Source: Anaeromyxobacter terrae (GTDB lineage Bacteria > Myxococcota > Myxococcia > Myxococcales > Anaeromyxobacteraceae). From it: a DNA stretch of 64,000 nt. The position numbers and the translations under genes were made by a program. A model generated the notes under the pieces. The model was not told the origin of the DNA. It saw only the letters and a list, made by a program, of their open reading frames with translations, and ran no database searches. Shown piece by piece: positions 56,439 to 64,000 of the stretch. The stretch spans positions 1 to 64,000 of the forward strand of contig NZ_JALCYY010000028.1 in the NCBI RefSeq assembly GCF_022690685.1. The letters run 5' to 3'. Within the stretch, counting starts at the first letter, position 1, and each line of letters opens with the position of its first letter.

Positions 56439-57998
56439 ATGACGTCCCTGACCGTCCTCGTCCCCGTCTACAACGAGCAGCACCTCGTCCAGACCTCGCT
56501 CGCGCGGCTCGAGATCCTCGAGACCTCGCCGCACCTCGAGCGCGTGCAGGTGATCGTCGTGAACGACGCCTCGAAGGACGGCACGGCGGCGGCGCTCGCG
56601 GCGTTCGCCGCGGAGCGGGGCATCGAGTGGCAGGAGAACGGGCCGCTCGCGGAGGGCGTGCGGCTCCGCGGCCACGGGCGGACGGGGCGGATCGAGTGGG
56701 TGTTCCTCGAGCACCTCGTGAACGGCGGCAAGGGCGCGGCGATCCGCACCGCGCTCGCCGACGCCGACTGCGAGCTCTCCGTCATCCACGACGCCGACCT
56801 CGAGTACCACCCGAAGGACCTCCTCCGCATCGTGAAGGTCTTCGTGGAGGAGCAGGCCGACGCGGTGTTCGGGTCGCGCTTCGCGGGCGGCGAGGCCCGG
56901 CGCGCGCTCCTCTTCCGCCACGAGCTCGGCAACCGCCTCCTCACGTTCCTCACCAACTGGGTGACGAACGTGAACCTGACGGACATGGAGACCTGCTACA
57001 AGGCCGTCCGCACGGACCTCCTCAAGTCGCTGCCGCTCCGCTCGAACGACTTCCGCCTCGAGCCCGAGCTGACCATCAAGCTCGCGAAGCGCGAGGCGCG
57101 CATCTTCGAGGTCCCGATCAGCTACTCGGGGCGCACCTACCAGGAAGGCAAGAAGATCAACTGGCGCGACGGCGTGAAGGCGCTCCTCGCGATCCTGCGC
57201 TTCTGGCTCTCCGACGAGATCTACGCGAAGGACGCCCACGGCTCGCAGATCCTCGGGCGGCTCGCGCGCGCGCCGCGCTTCAACGCCTGGATGGCCGACA
57301 CCATCCGCCCGTTCTGCGGTCAGCGGGTCCTCGAGATCGGCAGCGGCACCGGCAACCTGACCCGGGAGCTCATCCCGCGCAGCCGCTACGTCGCGTCCGA
57401 CATCAACCCGCTCTACCTCCAGACCCTGCGCGGCCTCACCGCCGACCGGCCCTACCTCGACGTCACCCTCACCGACGTCACCGAGGGCGCCTCGTTCCCC
57501 AGGGTCGAGGGCGGGTTCGACACGGTGGTGTGCCTCAACGTCATCGAGCACGTGGACGACGACAAGGGCGCGCTCGAGAACATCCGCGCGGCGCTCTCCG
57601 AGAAGGGCCGCGCCATCGTGCTCGTGCCCCAGGGGCCCGAGCTGCTCGGCACGCTCGACGAGGTGCTCGGCCACAAGCGGCGCTACACGGAGGCGACGCT
57701 CAGGGTGCTCGCGGTCGAGAGCGGCTTCGAGGTGAAGGAGGTCCTGCGCTTCAACCGCGTGGGCACCGCCGCGTGGTGGCTCAACGGCAAGCTCCTCAAG
57801 CGCCGCTCCTTCGGGCTCCTGCAGATCGTCGCCTTGAACCTGCTCACGCCGCTGTTCCGCCTCGTCGACCGGGCGCTGCCGCTCCCGGCGCTCTCGCTCA
57901 TCGCGATCCTGGAGCCGGCCCGCGCCGGCGGCGCCGCCCAGCCGGAGTTCCCGCAGGAGGCGCTCGAGCCGGTGCCGCCGTCGCTCGACGTGGGGTGA
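56439..57998 (+). CDS. Fusion of family 2 glycosyltransferase and SAM-dependent methyltransferase
   Basis: A 519-residue two-domain protein. Residues 1-250 are a DPM1-type GT2: LTVLVPVYNEQHL, VIVVNDASKDGT, NGGKGAAIRTAL, HDADLEYHP (the DXD), and METCYKAVR. Residues about 285-440 are a class I methyltransferase with VLEIGSGTGNLTREL as the SAM motif and CLNVIEHVDDD as motif IV; a hydrophobic segment (about 455-490) may anchor it. Such fusions would transfer a sugar from a nucleotide or polyprenyl donor and methylate a product, perhaps as a cap. No partner gene is fixed by overlap. Substrates unknown. Confidence 0.85.
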   Translation: MTSLTVLVPVYNEQHLVQTSLARLEILETSPHLERVQVIVVNDASKDGTAAALAAFAAERGIEWQENGPLAEGVRLRGHGRTGRIEWVFLEHLVNGGKGAAIRTALADADCELSVIHDADLEYHPKDLLRIVKVFVEEQADAVFGSRFAGGEARRALLFRHELGNRLLTFLTNWVTNVNLTDMETCYKAVRTDLLKSLPLRSNDFRLEPELTIKLAKREARIFEVPISYSGRTYQEGKKINWRDGVKALLAILRFWLSDEIYAKDAHGSQILGRLARAPRFNAWMADTIRPFCGQRVLEIGSGTGNLTRELIPRSRYVASDINPLYLQTLRGLTADRPYLDVTLTDVTEGASFPRVEGGFDTVVCLNVIEHVDDDKGALENIRAALSEKGRAIVLVPQGPELLGTLDEVLGHKRRYTEATLRVLAVESGFEVKEVLRFNRVGTAAWWLNGKLLKRRSFGLLQIVALNLLTPLFRLVDRALPLPALSLIAILEPARAGGAAQPEFPQEALEPVPPSLDVG

Positions 57999-58047
57999 GG
58001 CGCGCCGCCCCGCCCGCGCCGGAGCGCGAGCGGGGCTCGGCCTCTCC

Positions 58048-59304
58048 CTACTGGTTCGCCCCCGGCGCGCTCGGGTAGGGCGGGCTCGCGCCGCGGAGCC
58101 CGGTCTGCGCCGTCTGGCGGAGGAACGCGCCCACGCCCCGGTAGCTGTGGAGCTTGTTCGCGTGCGCGACCACCTCCACGTCGGCCCCGTCGAGCAGCGC
58201 GCGGGCGACGATGGCCTCGCCGAGGTCGCGCACCGCGTGCAGCTCGCCGCCGCAGTAGGGGCAGGACTCCGCCGACTCCGCGTTCGCGCCGATGGCGAGG
58301 CAGTTGTCGCAGCGCCAGCCGGTGCCGTCGAAGCACTCCTCGATGACGAGCCGGTGCACGCGCCCCTGGTTCAGCGCCTCGACCACGTCGCTCGGGCCGA
58401 GCACGCCGAGCGCGCCGCGCAGCGACTGCGCCACCACCTGCTCGATGGCGTCGTGCTCGTCGACCTTCTCCCGGTCGGCGAGGGCCTTCGCGGCGCCCTT
58501 CACGATGCCGTCGCGCCGCATCCCGTCGCCGGACTCCCAGTCGCGCGGGCGCGGGAGCCGCGCGATGACGCGCTCCTTGAGCCGCTCCGGGAGCTCGCGC
58601 TCGAAGGCGGCCACCGTCTCGGCGGTGCCCACGAGCACCACGTAGCAGTGCCGGTTCTGGTCGTAGAACGCGGTCACCTCCGCCGCGGCGGCGCGCCGGT
58701 TCTTCTGGACGAAGTTCTGGTGGTGGCGGACCTCCTTCGTCTCCCGCTCGTACTGGACCCGGGGACGCCCGGAGGCGCCGGCGTTGAAGTTGTCCCTCTC
58801 GCGGCGCGGGACGAAGCCGCGCAGGTTCGCCTCGACGGCGAGGTCGCCGAGGGACACGTGGTAGATGTCCGCGCCCTCCTGGCTCGGCGCCACGACGATC
58901 GCCGGCGCGAAGTCGTCCTGCAGCCGCGCGAGCTGGGTGAGGTGCGGGATGGCGTCGGTGGTGAGGGCGTTCTCGAACGAGCGCCTGAAGAAGTGCGGCC
59001 GCCACAGGCCGAGCGTGTCGCACGCGAACAGCGCGAGCCCGTTCTTGTCCGCCTCGTACTCCTGGCCGAGCAGGCCCGTCACCTGGTCCTGGATCCGCTT
59101 CAGCGTCTTCTCGAGCCCCGCGCGGCCCGGGCTCTCCGGGAGATAGTGCGCGAGGGTGTGGCGGATTCGCTCCTGCACGAACAGCCGCACGCGTTCGCGC
59201 TGCTGCTCGTCCTTCCAGCGGATGTCGAGGTACAGGCTGACGATGGGCTCGCTGCCGCTCTGGAAGCGGGCGAGCTCGGAGAGCGTTCCGTCGAGCTCGA
59301 TCAT
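58048..59304 (-). CDS. Bacterial archaeo-eukaryotic release-factor-like protein (baeRF family)
   Basis: A 418-residue protein related to the baeRF/VLRF1 group of eRF1-like proteins. It begins with an alpha/beta domain (SEPIVSLYLDIRWKDEQQR), continues with a central RNase-H-like part (NRHCYVVLVGTAETVAAFERELP) and a Gly-rich RERDNFNAGASGRPR stretch, then a C-terminal pelota/eRF1-like part holding a zinc ribbon CDNC-x14-CPYC. Archaeal/eukaryotic RF1 acts in peptide release; bacterial homologues are proposed to act on stalled ribosomes or as stress factors. The ATG at 59304 follows GGAAGGA. Not linked by orientation to the polysaccharide genes. Confidence 0.78.
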   Translation of the reverse strand: MIELDGTLSELARFQSGSEPIVSLYLDIRWKDEQQRERVRLFVQERIRHTLAHYLPESPGRAGLEKTLKRIQDQVTGLLGQEYEADKNGLALFACDTLGLWRPHFFRRSFENALTTDAIPHLTQLARLQDDFAPAIVVAPSQEGADIYHVSLGDLAVEANLRGFVPRRERDNFNAGASGRPRVQYERETKEVRHHQNFVQKNRRAAAAEVTAFYDQNRHCYVVLVGTAETVAAFERELPERLKERVIARLPRPRDWESGDGMRRDGIVKGAAKALADREKVDEHDAIEQVVAQSLRGALGVLGPSDVVEALNQGRVHRLVIEECFDGTGWRCDNCLAIGANAESAESCPYCGGELHAVRDLGEAIVARALLDGADVEVVAHANKLHSYRGVGAFLRQTAQTGLRGASPPYPSAPGANQ

Positions 59305-59419
59305 TCCTTCCTCCCTTGTCGCTACAACGTGGACATGCCCACGCGCGCGGCGCGCGTCGAGGCGACGGCGGGGCTCCCGCCTCTCCATGCCGATTGCCGC
59401 GCCGCGCCGGACGGGTTAG

Positions 59420-60343
59420 ATGGCGGCCGTGGCCCTGCTCGACGCCCTGCGCGCGCTCACCGACTTCACGCCCCCGCGGACCTTGCCCGACGCGGATCTC
59501 TCGCTCCTCGGCGACGTCCTCGAGGCGCACGGCCTCGCGCCGCTCGCCTCTTACCAGCTCGAGACGACGCGGCTCGGGGCGGGGCTGCCGGACGGCTTCC
59601 GCGAGCGCCTGCTCGGCAACTACCAGGGGGTCGTGAACGACAACGTCCTGAAGCTCGTCTCCCTCCGCAACGCGCTGCGCGAGGTGCCGGAGCTGCCGGT
59701 GGTGCTGCTCGACGCGGCCGCCTACGTGGACTGGCTCTACCCGCACATGGCGTTCCGGCCGGTGGGCGAGGTGCGCGTCGCGATGCGGCCCGCGGACCGC
59801 GAGCGGCTCGTGGCGGCGGTGACCGCGCTCAGGGTGGAGCGCACGGAGCACGACGGCCGGACGGCGGTGCTCGCCGACGAGCGGATCACCCTCGCCGTGC
59901 AGGACGCCCTCTGGTCCGGCGGCCCGGCGGAGGGGCCGCTCTTCGAGCGCAGCCGGCCGTACCGCGCGTTCGGTCCGGGGGCCGCGCGGCCGTCGGCCGA
60001 GGATGCGCTCCTCGCGACGGTCGTGGAGCAGGCGGCCATGGGCCTCTTCGCGCCGCTCATCACCTTCGTCGACGTGCGCGAGCTGCTCCGCCTCGAGCTC
60101 GACGTCGCCTACCTCCACGCGCGCGCCGAGGCGCTCCGCCTCTCGCGCGCGCTCTTCGGCGCGAGCCTGCTCGTGGCGCACTTCTACCCGGAGGTCGCCG
60201 AGGCGGCGGCGCGCGTGCGGCCTTCGCTCGGGCTCGCCGAGCGGCTCGCGGTGGAGCGGGTGGTCGAGGCGGCGAAGGATCCGGCCCGCCTGCGCCACCT
60301 GCGCGGCGCGGACTCGGCCGCGAGGCTCGTCGTCGCGCCGTGA
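59420..60343 (+). CDS. Degenerate nucleotidyltransferase-like protein (NTP_transf_5 type)
   Basis: A 307-residue protein with the size and pattern of the NTP_transf_5 (uncharacterised nucleotidyltransferase) family: helical N-terminus, then LPVVLLDAAAYVDWLYP where members usually have a Lys-Gly, and FRPVGEVRVAMRPADRERL where members have the metal-binding Asp-x-Asp (DIDLLV). Both catalytic positions look changed here (Asp-Ala and Glu-x-Arg), so the protein may be inactive or have another role. Family assignment is moderate. The stop overlaps the GTG start of the next gene (60340-60343), so the two are probably coupled. Confidence 0.65.
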   Translation: MAAVALLDALRALTDFTPPRTLPDADLSLLGDVLEAHGLAPLASYQLETTRLGAGLPDGFRERLLGNYQGVVNDNVLKLVSLRNALREVPELPVVLLDAAAYVDWLYPHMAFRPVGEVRVAMRPADRERLVAAVTALRVERTEHDGRTAVLADERITLAVQDALWSGGPAEGPLFERSRPYRAFGPGAARPSAEDALLATVVEQAAMGLFAPLITFVDVRELLRLELDVAYLHARAEALRLSRALFGASLLVAHFYPEVAEAAARVRPSLGLAERLAVERVVEAAKDPARLRHLRGADSAARLVVAP

Positions 60344-61782
60344 CCGCCGGGAGCACGAGACCCGTCGCGGTGGGGGCCTTCGCGGCCGTCCTCGCGGGCC
60401 TCTCGCTCCTCCACCTCGGCACCGGGCTCGCGGACAACGGCGACTTCGATCGCTCGACCTACTTCCTCCTCGAGAAGCCGGCCGGGTTCGCGACGAACTG
60501 GCCGCCCTACGACACCCCGGAGCGCGCGCGCCGCATCCTGGGCGAGTGGCACGATCGCTGGGAGCTCGCCGCGGGCGCGCCGCGCCTCCACGCGGGCATG
60601 ACCGCCTCGTCCTACAAGCCGATCCTCGCGGCGCAGGTCGGCCTCGACCGGCTCGTCACGGGCGACGGCGAGTACTCCTTCGTCGTCGGCTCCCTGCCGC
60701 TCCGCGCGGTGCTCGTCGCCGGAGTCGTCGCGCTCGTCGCGACCGCCGCGGCCGAGGCGCCCGCCGCCGCCGTGGTCCTCGCCCTGCTGCTCGGGCTCGC
60801 CGCGCTCGAGACGAGCTTCGCCGCGTTCCTGAACAGCGCCTTCGAGGACCAGGTCGCGATCGTGTTCCTGCCGCTCCTCGCGCTCTTCACCTGGCGCGCG
60901 GCCGCTGCGCGGTCGCGCCGCGCCGCGCTCGCCGGCCTCGCCGTGGCCGCGCTCGTGGGCGCGGCGAAGCCCGCCTTCTTCTACCTTCCGCTCCTCGCCG
61001 CGCCGTTCCTGTGGAGCGCGCTCCGCGTGACCACGACCGCGGGCCGCGCCGCCGCGGTCGCCGCCGTCGTCCTCGCCCAGGCCATCGCGCTCGTGCCGCC
61101 GCTCGTGAACCGCGCCACGACCCGCGTCAACGCGTACCAGGCGCTCTACTACGGCGCGCTCCTGCCGCTCTCCGGCGCGGAGCTCGCGGAGGTGCGCGTG
61201 CGCGGCGCGCCCGCCGTCCGCGAGTGCGTCGGGGTGCGGGCCTTCGTCCGCCCCGAGGGGCCCGCGTGCCTGGAGCGCGCGCCCGGCTCGCTCGCCGCGG
61301 CGGCCGCGATCCTCGCCACGCACCCGCGCGCCGCCGCCGCGCTCCTCGGCCGCGCCGTCGCGAAGGGCGCCGACGTCGAGCTCGCCTACCTGTCGAAGCG
61401 TGCGCCCGGCCGCGCGTGCTTCGCGGAGCTGCCCCCGTTCCGCTTCTGGACCGGCGTCTTCCGCCGGCTCGGGCGCGCCGTCCTCGCCCTCTCGCTCCTC
61501 GCGGCGGCCTCGCTCCACCTCGCGCCCGCGCGCGTCCGCGGCTCCGGCGCCGCGCGGGCGGCGGGCCTCCTCGCAGTCTTCGGCGCCCTCCAGTACCCGG
61601 TCTCCCTCGCCGACGGGCTCGTCGAGACGCAGAAGCACGTGCTCGTGGGCAACTATTCGAACGTGCTCGCGCTGTCCCTCGCGGCCGCCGTCCTGGCCGC
61701 GGCCGCGGCGCGCGCGCTGCGCCGCGCACCGCCTCGGCCCGAAGAAGAGGCGCTGGCGCACGCTCGCACAGCCGCTCGTTGA
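60340..61782 (+). CDS. Polytopic membrane protein, possible GT-C-type glycosyltransferase
   Basis: A 480-residue protein with about 9-10 hydrophobic segments and a large extracytoplasmic loop after the first (NGDFDRSTYFLLEK, containing Asp residues placed as in GT-C catalytic loops; SSYKPILAAQVGLDR follows). A second loop around 280-335 has paired Cys residues. I do not recognise a named family. GTG 60340 overlaps the stop of the nucleotidyltransferase-like gene. Downstream is ugd (51 bp). A role in lipid-linked sugar transfer is possible but inferred only from topology and neighbours. Confidence 0.7.
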   Translation: MTAGSTRPVAVGAFAAVLAGLSLLHLGTGLADNGDFDRSTYFLLEKPAGFATNWPPYDTPERARRILGEWHDRWELAAGAPRLHAGMTASSYKPILAAQVGLDRLVTGDGEYSFVVGSLPLRAVLVAGVVALVATAAAEAPAAAVVLALLLGLAALETSFAAFLNSAFEDQVAIVFLPLLALFTWRAAAARSRRAALAGLAVAALVGAAKPAFFYLPLLAAPFLWSALRVTTTAGRAAAVAAVVLAQAIALVPPLVNRATTRVNAYQALYYGALLPLSGAELAEVRVRGAPAVRECVGVRAFVRPEGPACLERAPGSLAAAAAILATHPRAAAALLGRAVAKGADVELAYLSKRAPGRACFAELPPFRFWTGVFRRLGRAVLALSLLAAASLHLAPARVRGSGAARAAGLLAVFGALQYPVSLADGLVETQKHVLVGNYSNVLALSLAAAVLAAAAARALRRAPPRPEEEALAHARTAAR

Positions 61783-61833
61783 GAGGGGGCGCCGCGTGTT
61801 ACCCTGCGGCCGCTTTTTGCCTGGGGGACACGC

Positions 61834-63150
61834 ATGCGCATCGCCGTCGTCGGGACGGGCTACGTCGGCCTCGTCACCGGCACCTGCTTCGCGGAGACCG
61901 GCCACACCGTCGTCTGCCTCGACGTGGACGCGCGCAAGATCGAGACCCTGCGCGCCGGCGGGATCCCCATCTACGAGCCCGGACTCGAGGAGCTCGTCCG
62001 CCGCAACGTGAAGGAGCGGCGGCTCTCCTTCACGACCTCGTACCCCGAGGCGATCGGGGGCGCGGAGGTCGCGTTCATCGCGGTGGGCACGCCGCCCGGC
62101 GAGAACGGCGAGGCGGACCTCCAGTACGTCCTCGCGGCCGCCGAGGAGATCGGCCGCCACCTCACGGGCTCGTGCGTGGTGGTGGACAAGAGCACCGTCC
62201 CGGTGGGGAGCGCGGAGAGGGTCGCCGAGGCCCTCGGCCGCGTCGCGAAGCACCCGTTCGACGTGGTCTCGAACCCCGAGTTCCTCAAGGAGGGGGCCGC
62301 CATCGAGGACTTCATGCGCCCCGACCGCGTGGTCGTGGGCGTGGCCTCCGAGCGCGGGCGCGCGGTGATGGCCGAGCTGTACGCGCCGTTCGTCCGCGCC
62401 GAGCAGCCCGTGCTCTTCATGGACCTGCGCTCCGCAGAGCTCACCAAGTACGCGGCGAACGCGATGCTCGCGACGCGCATCTCGTTCATGAACGAGATGG
62501 CCGCCCTCTGCGAGCGGCTCGGCGCCGACGTGGACCAGGTGCGCCGCGGCATCGGCTCCGACCGCCGCATCGGCCACCCGTTCCTCTTCCCCGGGGTGGG
62601 CTTCGGCGGCTCCTGCTTCCCGAAGGACGTGCGCGCCGTCATGACCATGGCCCGCCACGTCGGCCTCGACTTCGACCTGCTCCGCTCGGTGGAGCGCGTG
62701 AACGAGCGCCAGAAGCGCTGGCTCGTCGAGAAGGCCACGAAGCACTTCGGCTCGCTCGCCGGCAGGACCATCGCGGTGTGGGGGCTCGCCTTCAAGCCCA
62801 AGACCGACGACATGCGCGAGGCGCCGGCGATCTCCGTGGTCGAGGGGCTGCTCGGCGCGGGCGCCAGGGTCCGCGCGCACGATCCGGTGGCGGCCGAGGT
62901 GGCGGGGCGGCTCTTCGACGGGCGCGGCGTCGTGCTCGCCGACGAGCCGTACGCGGCCGCGGAGGGCGCCGACGCGCTCATGCTCGTCACCGAGTGGAAC
63001 GAGTTCCGACAGCCCGATCTCGCGCGCCTCAAGGCCACGCTGCGCCAGCCCGTGCTCCTCGACGGCCGGAACGTGTGGGACGCCGCGAAGGCGCGGGCCG
63101 CCGGGTTCACGTACTACGGGGTGGGGCGGAACGCGGCGGAGCGCGCGTGA
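61834..63150 (+). CDS. ugd: UDP-glucose 6-dehydrogenase
   Basis: A 438-residue NAD-dependent enzyme of full length. It has MRIAVVGTGYVGLVTGTCFAE (Rossmann), IAVGTPPGENGEADL, SNPEFLKEGAAIEDFM, KYAANAMLATRISFMNEMA and the catalytic GFGGSCFPKD with its Cys. It oxidises UDP-glucose to UDP-glucuronate, a common acidic building block of exopolysaccharide. It stands after the polytopic membrane protein gene and 25 bp before the convergent LON gene. Confidence 0.96.
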   Translation: MRIAVVGTGYVGLVTGTCFAETGHTVVCLDVDARKIETLRAGGIPIYEPGLEELVRRNVKERRLSFTTSYPEAIGGAEVAFIAVGTPPGENGEADLQYVLAAAEEIGRHLTGSCVVVDKSTVPVGSAERVAEALGRVAKHPFDVVSNPEFLKEGAAIEDFMRPDRVVVGVASERGRAVMAELYAPFVRAEQPVLFMDLRSAELTKYAANAMLATRISFMNEMAALCERLGADVDQVRRGIGSDRRIGHPFLFPGVGFGGSCFPKDVRAVMTMARHVGLDFDLLRSVERVNERQKRWLVEKATKHFGSLAGRTIAVWGLAFKPKTDDMREAPAISVVEGLLGAGARVRAHDPVAAEVAGRLFDGRGVVLADEPYAAAEGADALMLVTEWNEFRQPDLARLKATLRQPVLLDGRNVWDAAKARAAGFTYYGVGRNAAERA

Positions 63151-63175
63151 CGGCGCCGCCCGCGCCGCGGCTGCG

Positions 63176-63871
63176 CTAGACCCGCGGGTTCTTCCCCTTC
63201 GAGAGCACCAGCACGACCCCGGCGACCTCCTCGAGCACGTACTCGAGCCGGCGCGCCACCGCGAGCTCCTCGAGCACCTTCTGCCGAGACTCCGGATCGG
63301 AGACCACCGCGGCGCCGACGAGGTCCACGATCGCGGAGGGGTCGCTCATCTGGGCGACCGCCTCGGCGAGCTGCGGGGCGCCGGACTCGGACGGCAGGCG
63401 GGTCGAGAGCTCGTAGACGAGCTGGCGGAGCGCCTCGAGCTCCGAGCCGAGCGCGGTCGCGCCGCCCGCGGGCCAGACCTCCTCGAGGATCTCCGCCTTG
63501 AACTCGCGGTACGGCTTCTCGGTCATGACCTCCTCGACGAGCCGCACGCGGGCGAGGCCGCGCACGAGGATGTCGTAGCGGCCGTCCGGATACTCCTGCT
63601 CCGCCTCGATGATGCCGGCTCCGCAGATGGGCTTCAGGCGCGGGCGAAGCCGCTGCGCGTCCGCCTTGGTGTAGAGCGCGGGGATCGCGACCACGCGATC
63701 CCCGGCGAGCGCGTCCTTCACGAGCGCCTTGTAGCGCGGCTCGAAGATGTGAAACGGCGTGGGCGTCCCGGGGAGGACGGCCACGCCGTGGAGGGGAAAC
63801 ACCTTGAGGGCGGCGCACGCGCTCGCGAGCGCCGCCCACTTGCCCTGCGGAGCGATGCGCTCCGCGCACAT
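63176..63871 (-). CDS. LON N-terminal (substrate-binding) domain protein
   Basis: A 231-residue stand-alone LON-substrate-binding domain protein with no ATPase or protease part. It shows LKVFPLHGVAVLPGTPTPFHIFEPRYKALV near the N-terminus, GAGIIEAEQEYPDGRYDILVRGLARVRLVEE in the middle and a C-terminal four-helix part. Such proteins occur widely in bacteria; their role is unclear and may be adaptor-like in protein quality control. The ATG at 63871 is two bases after the stop of the upstream membrane gene, so the two are probably one operon. Confidence 0.88.
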   Translation of the reverse strand: MCAERIAPQGKWAALASACAALKVFPLHGVAVLPGTPTPFHIFEPRYKALVKDALAGDRVVAIPALYTKADAQRLRPRLKPICGAGIIEAEQEYPDGRYDILVRGLARVRLVEEVMTEKPYREFKAEILEEVWPAGGATALGSELEALRQLVYELSTRLPSESGAPQLAEAVAQMSDPSAIVDLVGAAVVSDPESRQKVLEELAVARRLEYVLEEVAGVVLVLSKGKNPRV

Positions 63872-63873
63872 GG

Positions 63874-64000
63874 CTAGTGCGCCGCCGGGCTCGCGGAGGC
63901 CTCGCCCGCCGCCTTCATGCCCACCTGGATGCGCATCCCGTAGAACGAGCGGTAGACGAAGAACAGCGCGACGGCGAGGAAGACGGCCGCGAGGGAGATG
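63874..64000 (-). CDS. Membrane protein, 3' end only (cut by the window edge)
   Basis: Only the last 41 codons are inside the window. They encode a hydrophobic helix (ISLAAVFLAVALFFVYRSFYG) followed by a short Ala/Gly-rich tail. No family can be assigned. The stop lies two bases before the LON gene start, which suggests cotranscription. Confidence 0.6.
   Translation of the reverse strand, partial: ISLAAVFLAVALFFVYRSFYGMRIQVGMKAAGEASASPAAH

Overview
The window is very GC-rich and densely coded, with strong G/C bias at third codon positions, many 1-8 base stop/start overlaps (ATGA, GTGA) and frequent GTG starts. Gene content (MoxR/DUF58/DUF4175 operon, ECF sigma factor, two exopolysaccharide assembly sets, Wzi and OPX proteins) fits a Gram-negative bacterium of the Myxococcota/delta-proteobacterial type; an Anaeromyxobacter-like organism is my best guess. 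This rests on gene content and composition only. I see no rRNA, tRNA, CRISPR array or insertion sequence.

Layout. (1) 1-12,580: an array of hairpins, then a leftward operon encoding a DUF4175 membrane coiled-coil protein, a zinc-peptidase/TPR protein, a MoxR ATPase, a GIY-YIG nuclease wedged between palindromic repeats, a DUF58 protein, a membrane VWA protein and NagZ. Diverging from it are an ECF sigma factor, its zinc-finger anti-sigma factor and a small exported protein. (2) 12,632-31,359: export and assembly machinery for surface polysaccharide. There are two initiating phosphoglycosyltransferases (WecA-like, each with the same extra C-terminal domain), two OPX outer-membrane proteins, a kinase-less Wzz, a Wzc tyrosine kinase with its Wzb phosphatase, an ABC exporter, a flippase, an EpsG-like polymerase and three glycosyltransferases. 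(3) 31,582-43,443: a second, mostly leftward glycosyltransferase block with its own flippase and polymerase-like protein. Its centre is a TagD glycerol-3-phosphate cytidylyltransferase directly coupled to a TagB/TagF-type glycerophosphotransferase. (4) 43,712-51,038: nucleotide-sugar supply (GDP-fucose synthase, GDP-mannose dehydratase, rmlACBD). (5) 51,294-63,150: GH16 lipoprotein, two outer-membrane-like proteins, a GT25 enzyme, Wzi, a GT2-methyltransferase fusion, a release-factor-like baeRF protein, a degenerate nucleotidyltransferase, a polytopic membrane protein and UDP-glucose dehydrogenase. (6) a LON-domain protein and a truncated membrane protein end the window.

How the parts work together. 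Nucleotide sugars (dTDP-rhamnose, GDP-fucose, UDP-glucuronate) and CDP-glycerol would be used by the glycosyltransferases on undecaprenyl carriers started by the WecA-like proteins. Lipid-linked units would be flipped by the two Wzx proteins, polymerised by EpsG/Wzy-like proteins under Wzz/Wzc-Wzb control, exported through the OPX proteins and anchored or organised by Wzi. The GH16 enzyme and the ABC exporter could add processing or a second export route.

The most interesting proposal is a teichoic-acid-like glycerol-phosphate module in a Gram-negative Wzx/Wzy locus. TagD and a TagF-like enzyme sit beside two paralogous lipoprotein glycerophosphodiester phosphodiesterases. Those two enzymes share an unrecognised C-terminal domain and could edit or recycle the same phosphodiester polymer outside the cell. 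A second candidate is a family of covarying palindromic repeats, two copies of which, in inverted orientation, bracket the GIY-YIG nuclease gene.
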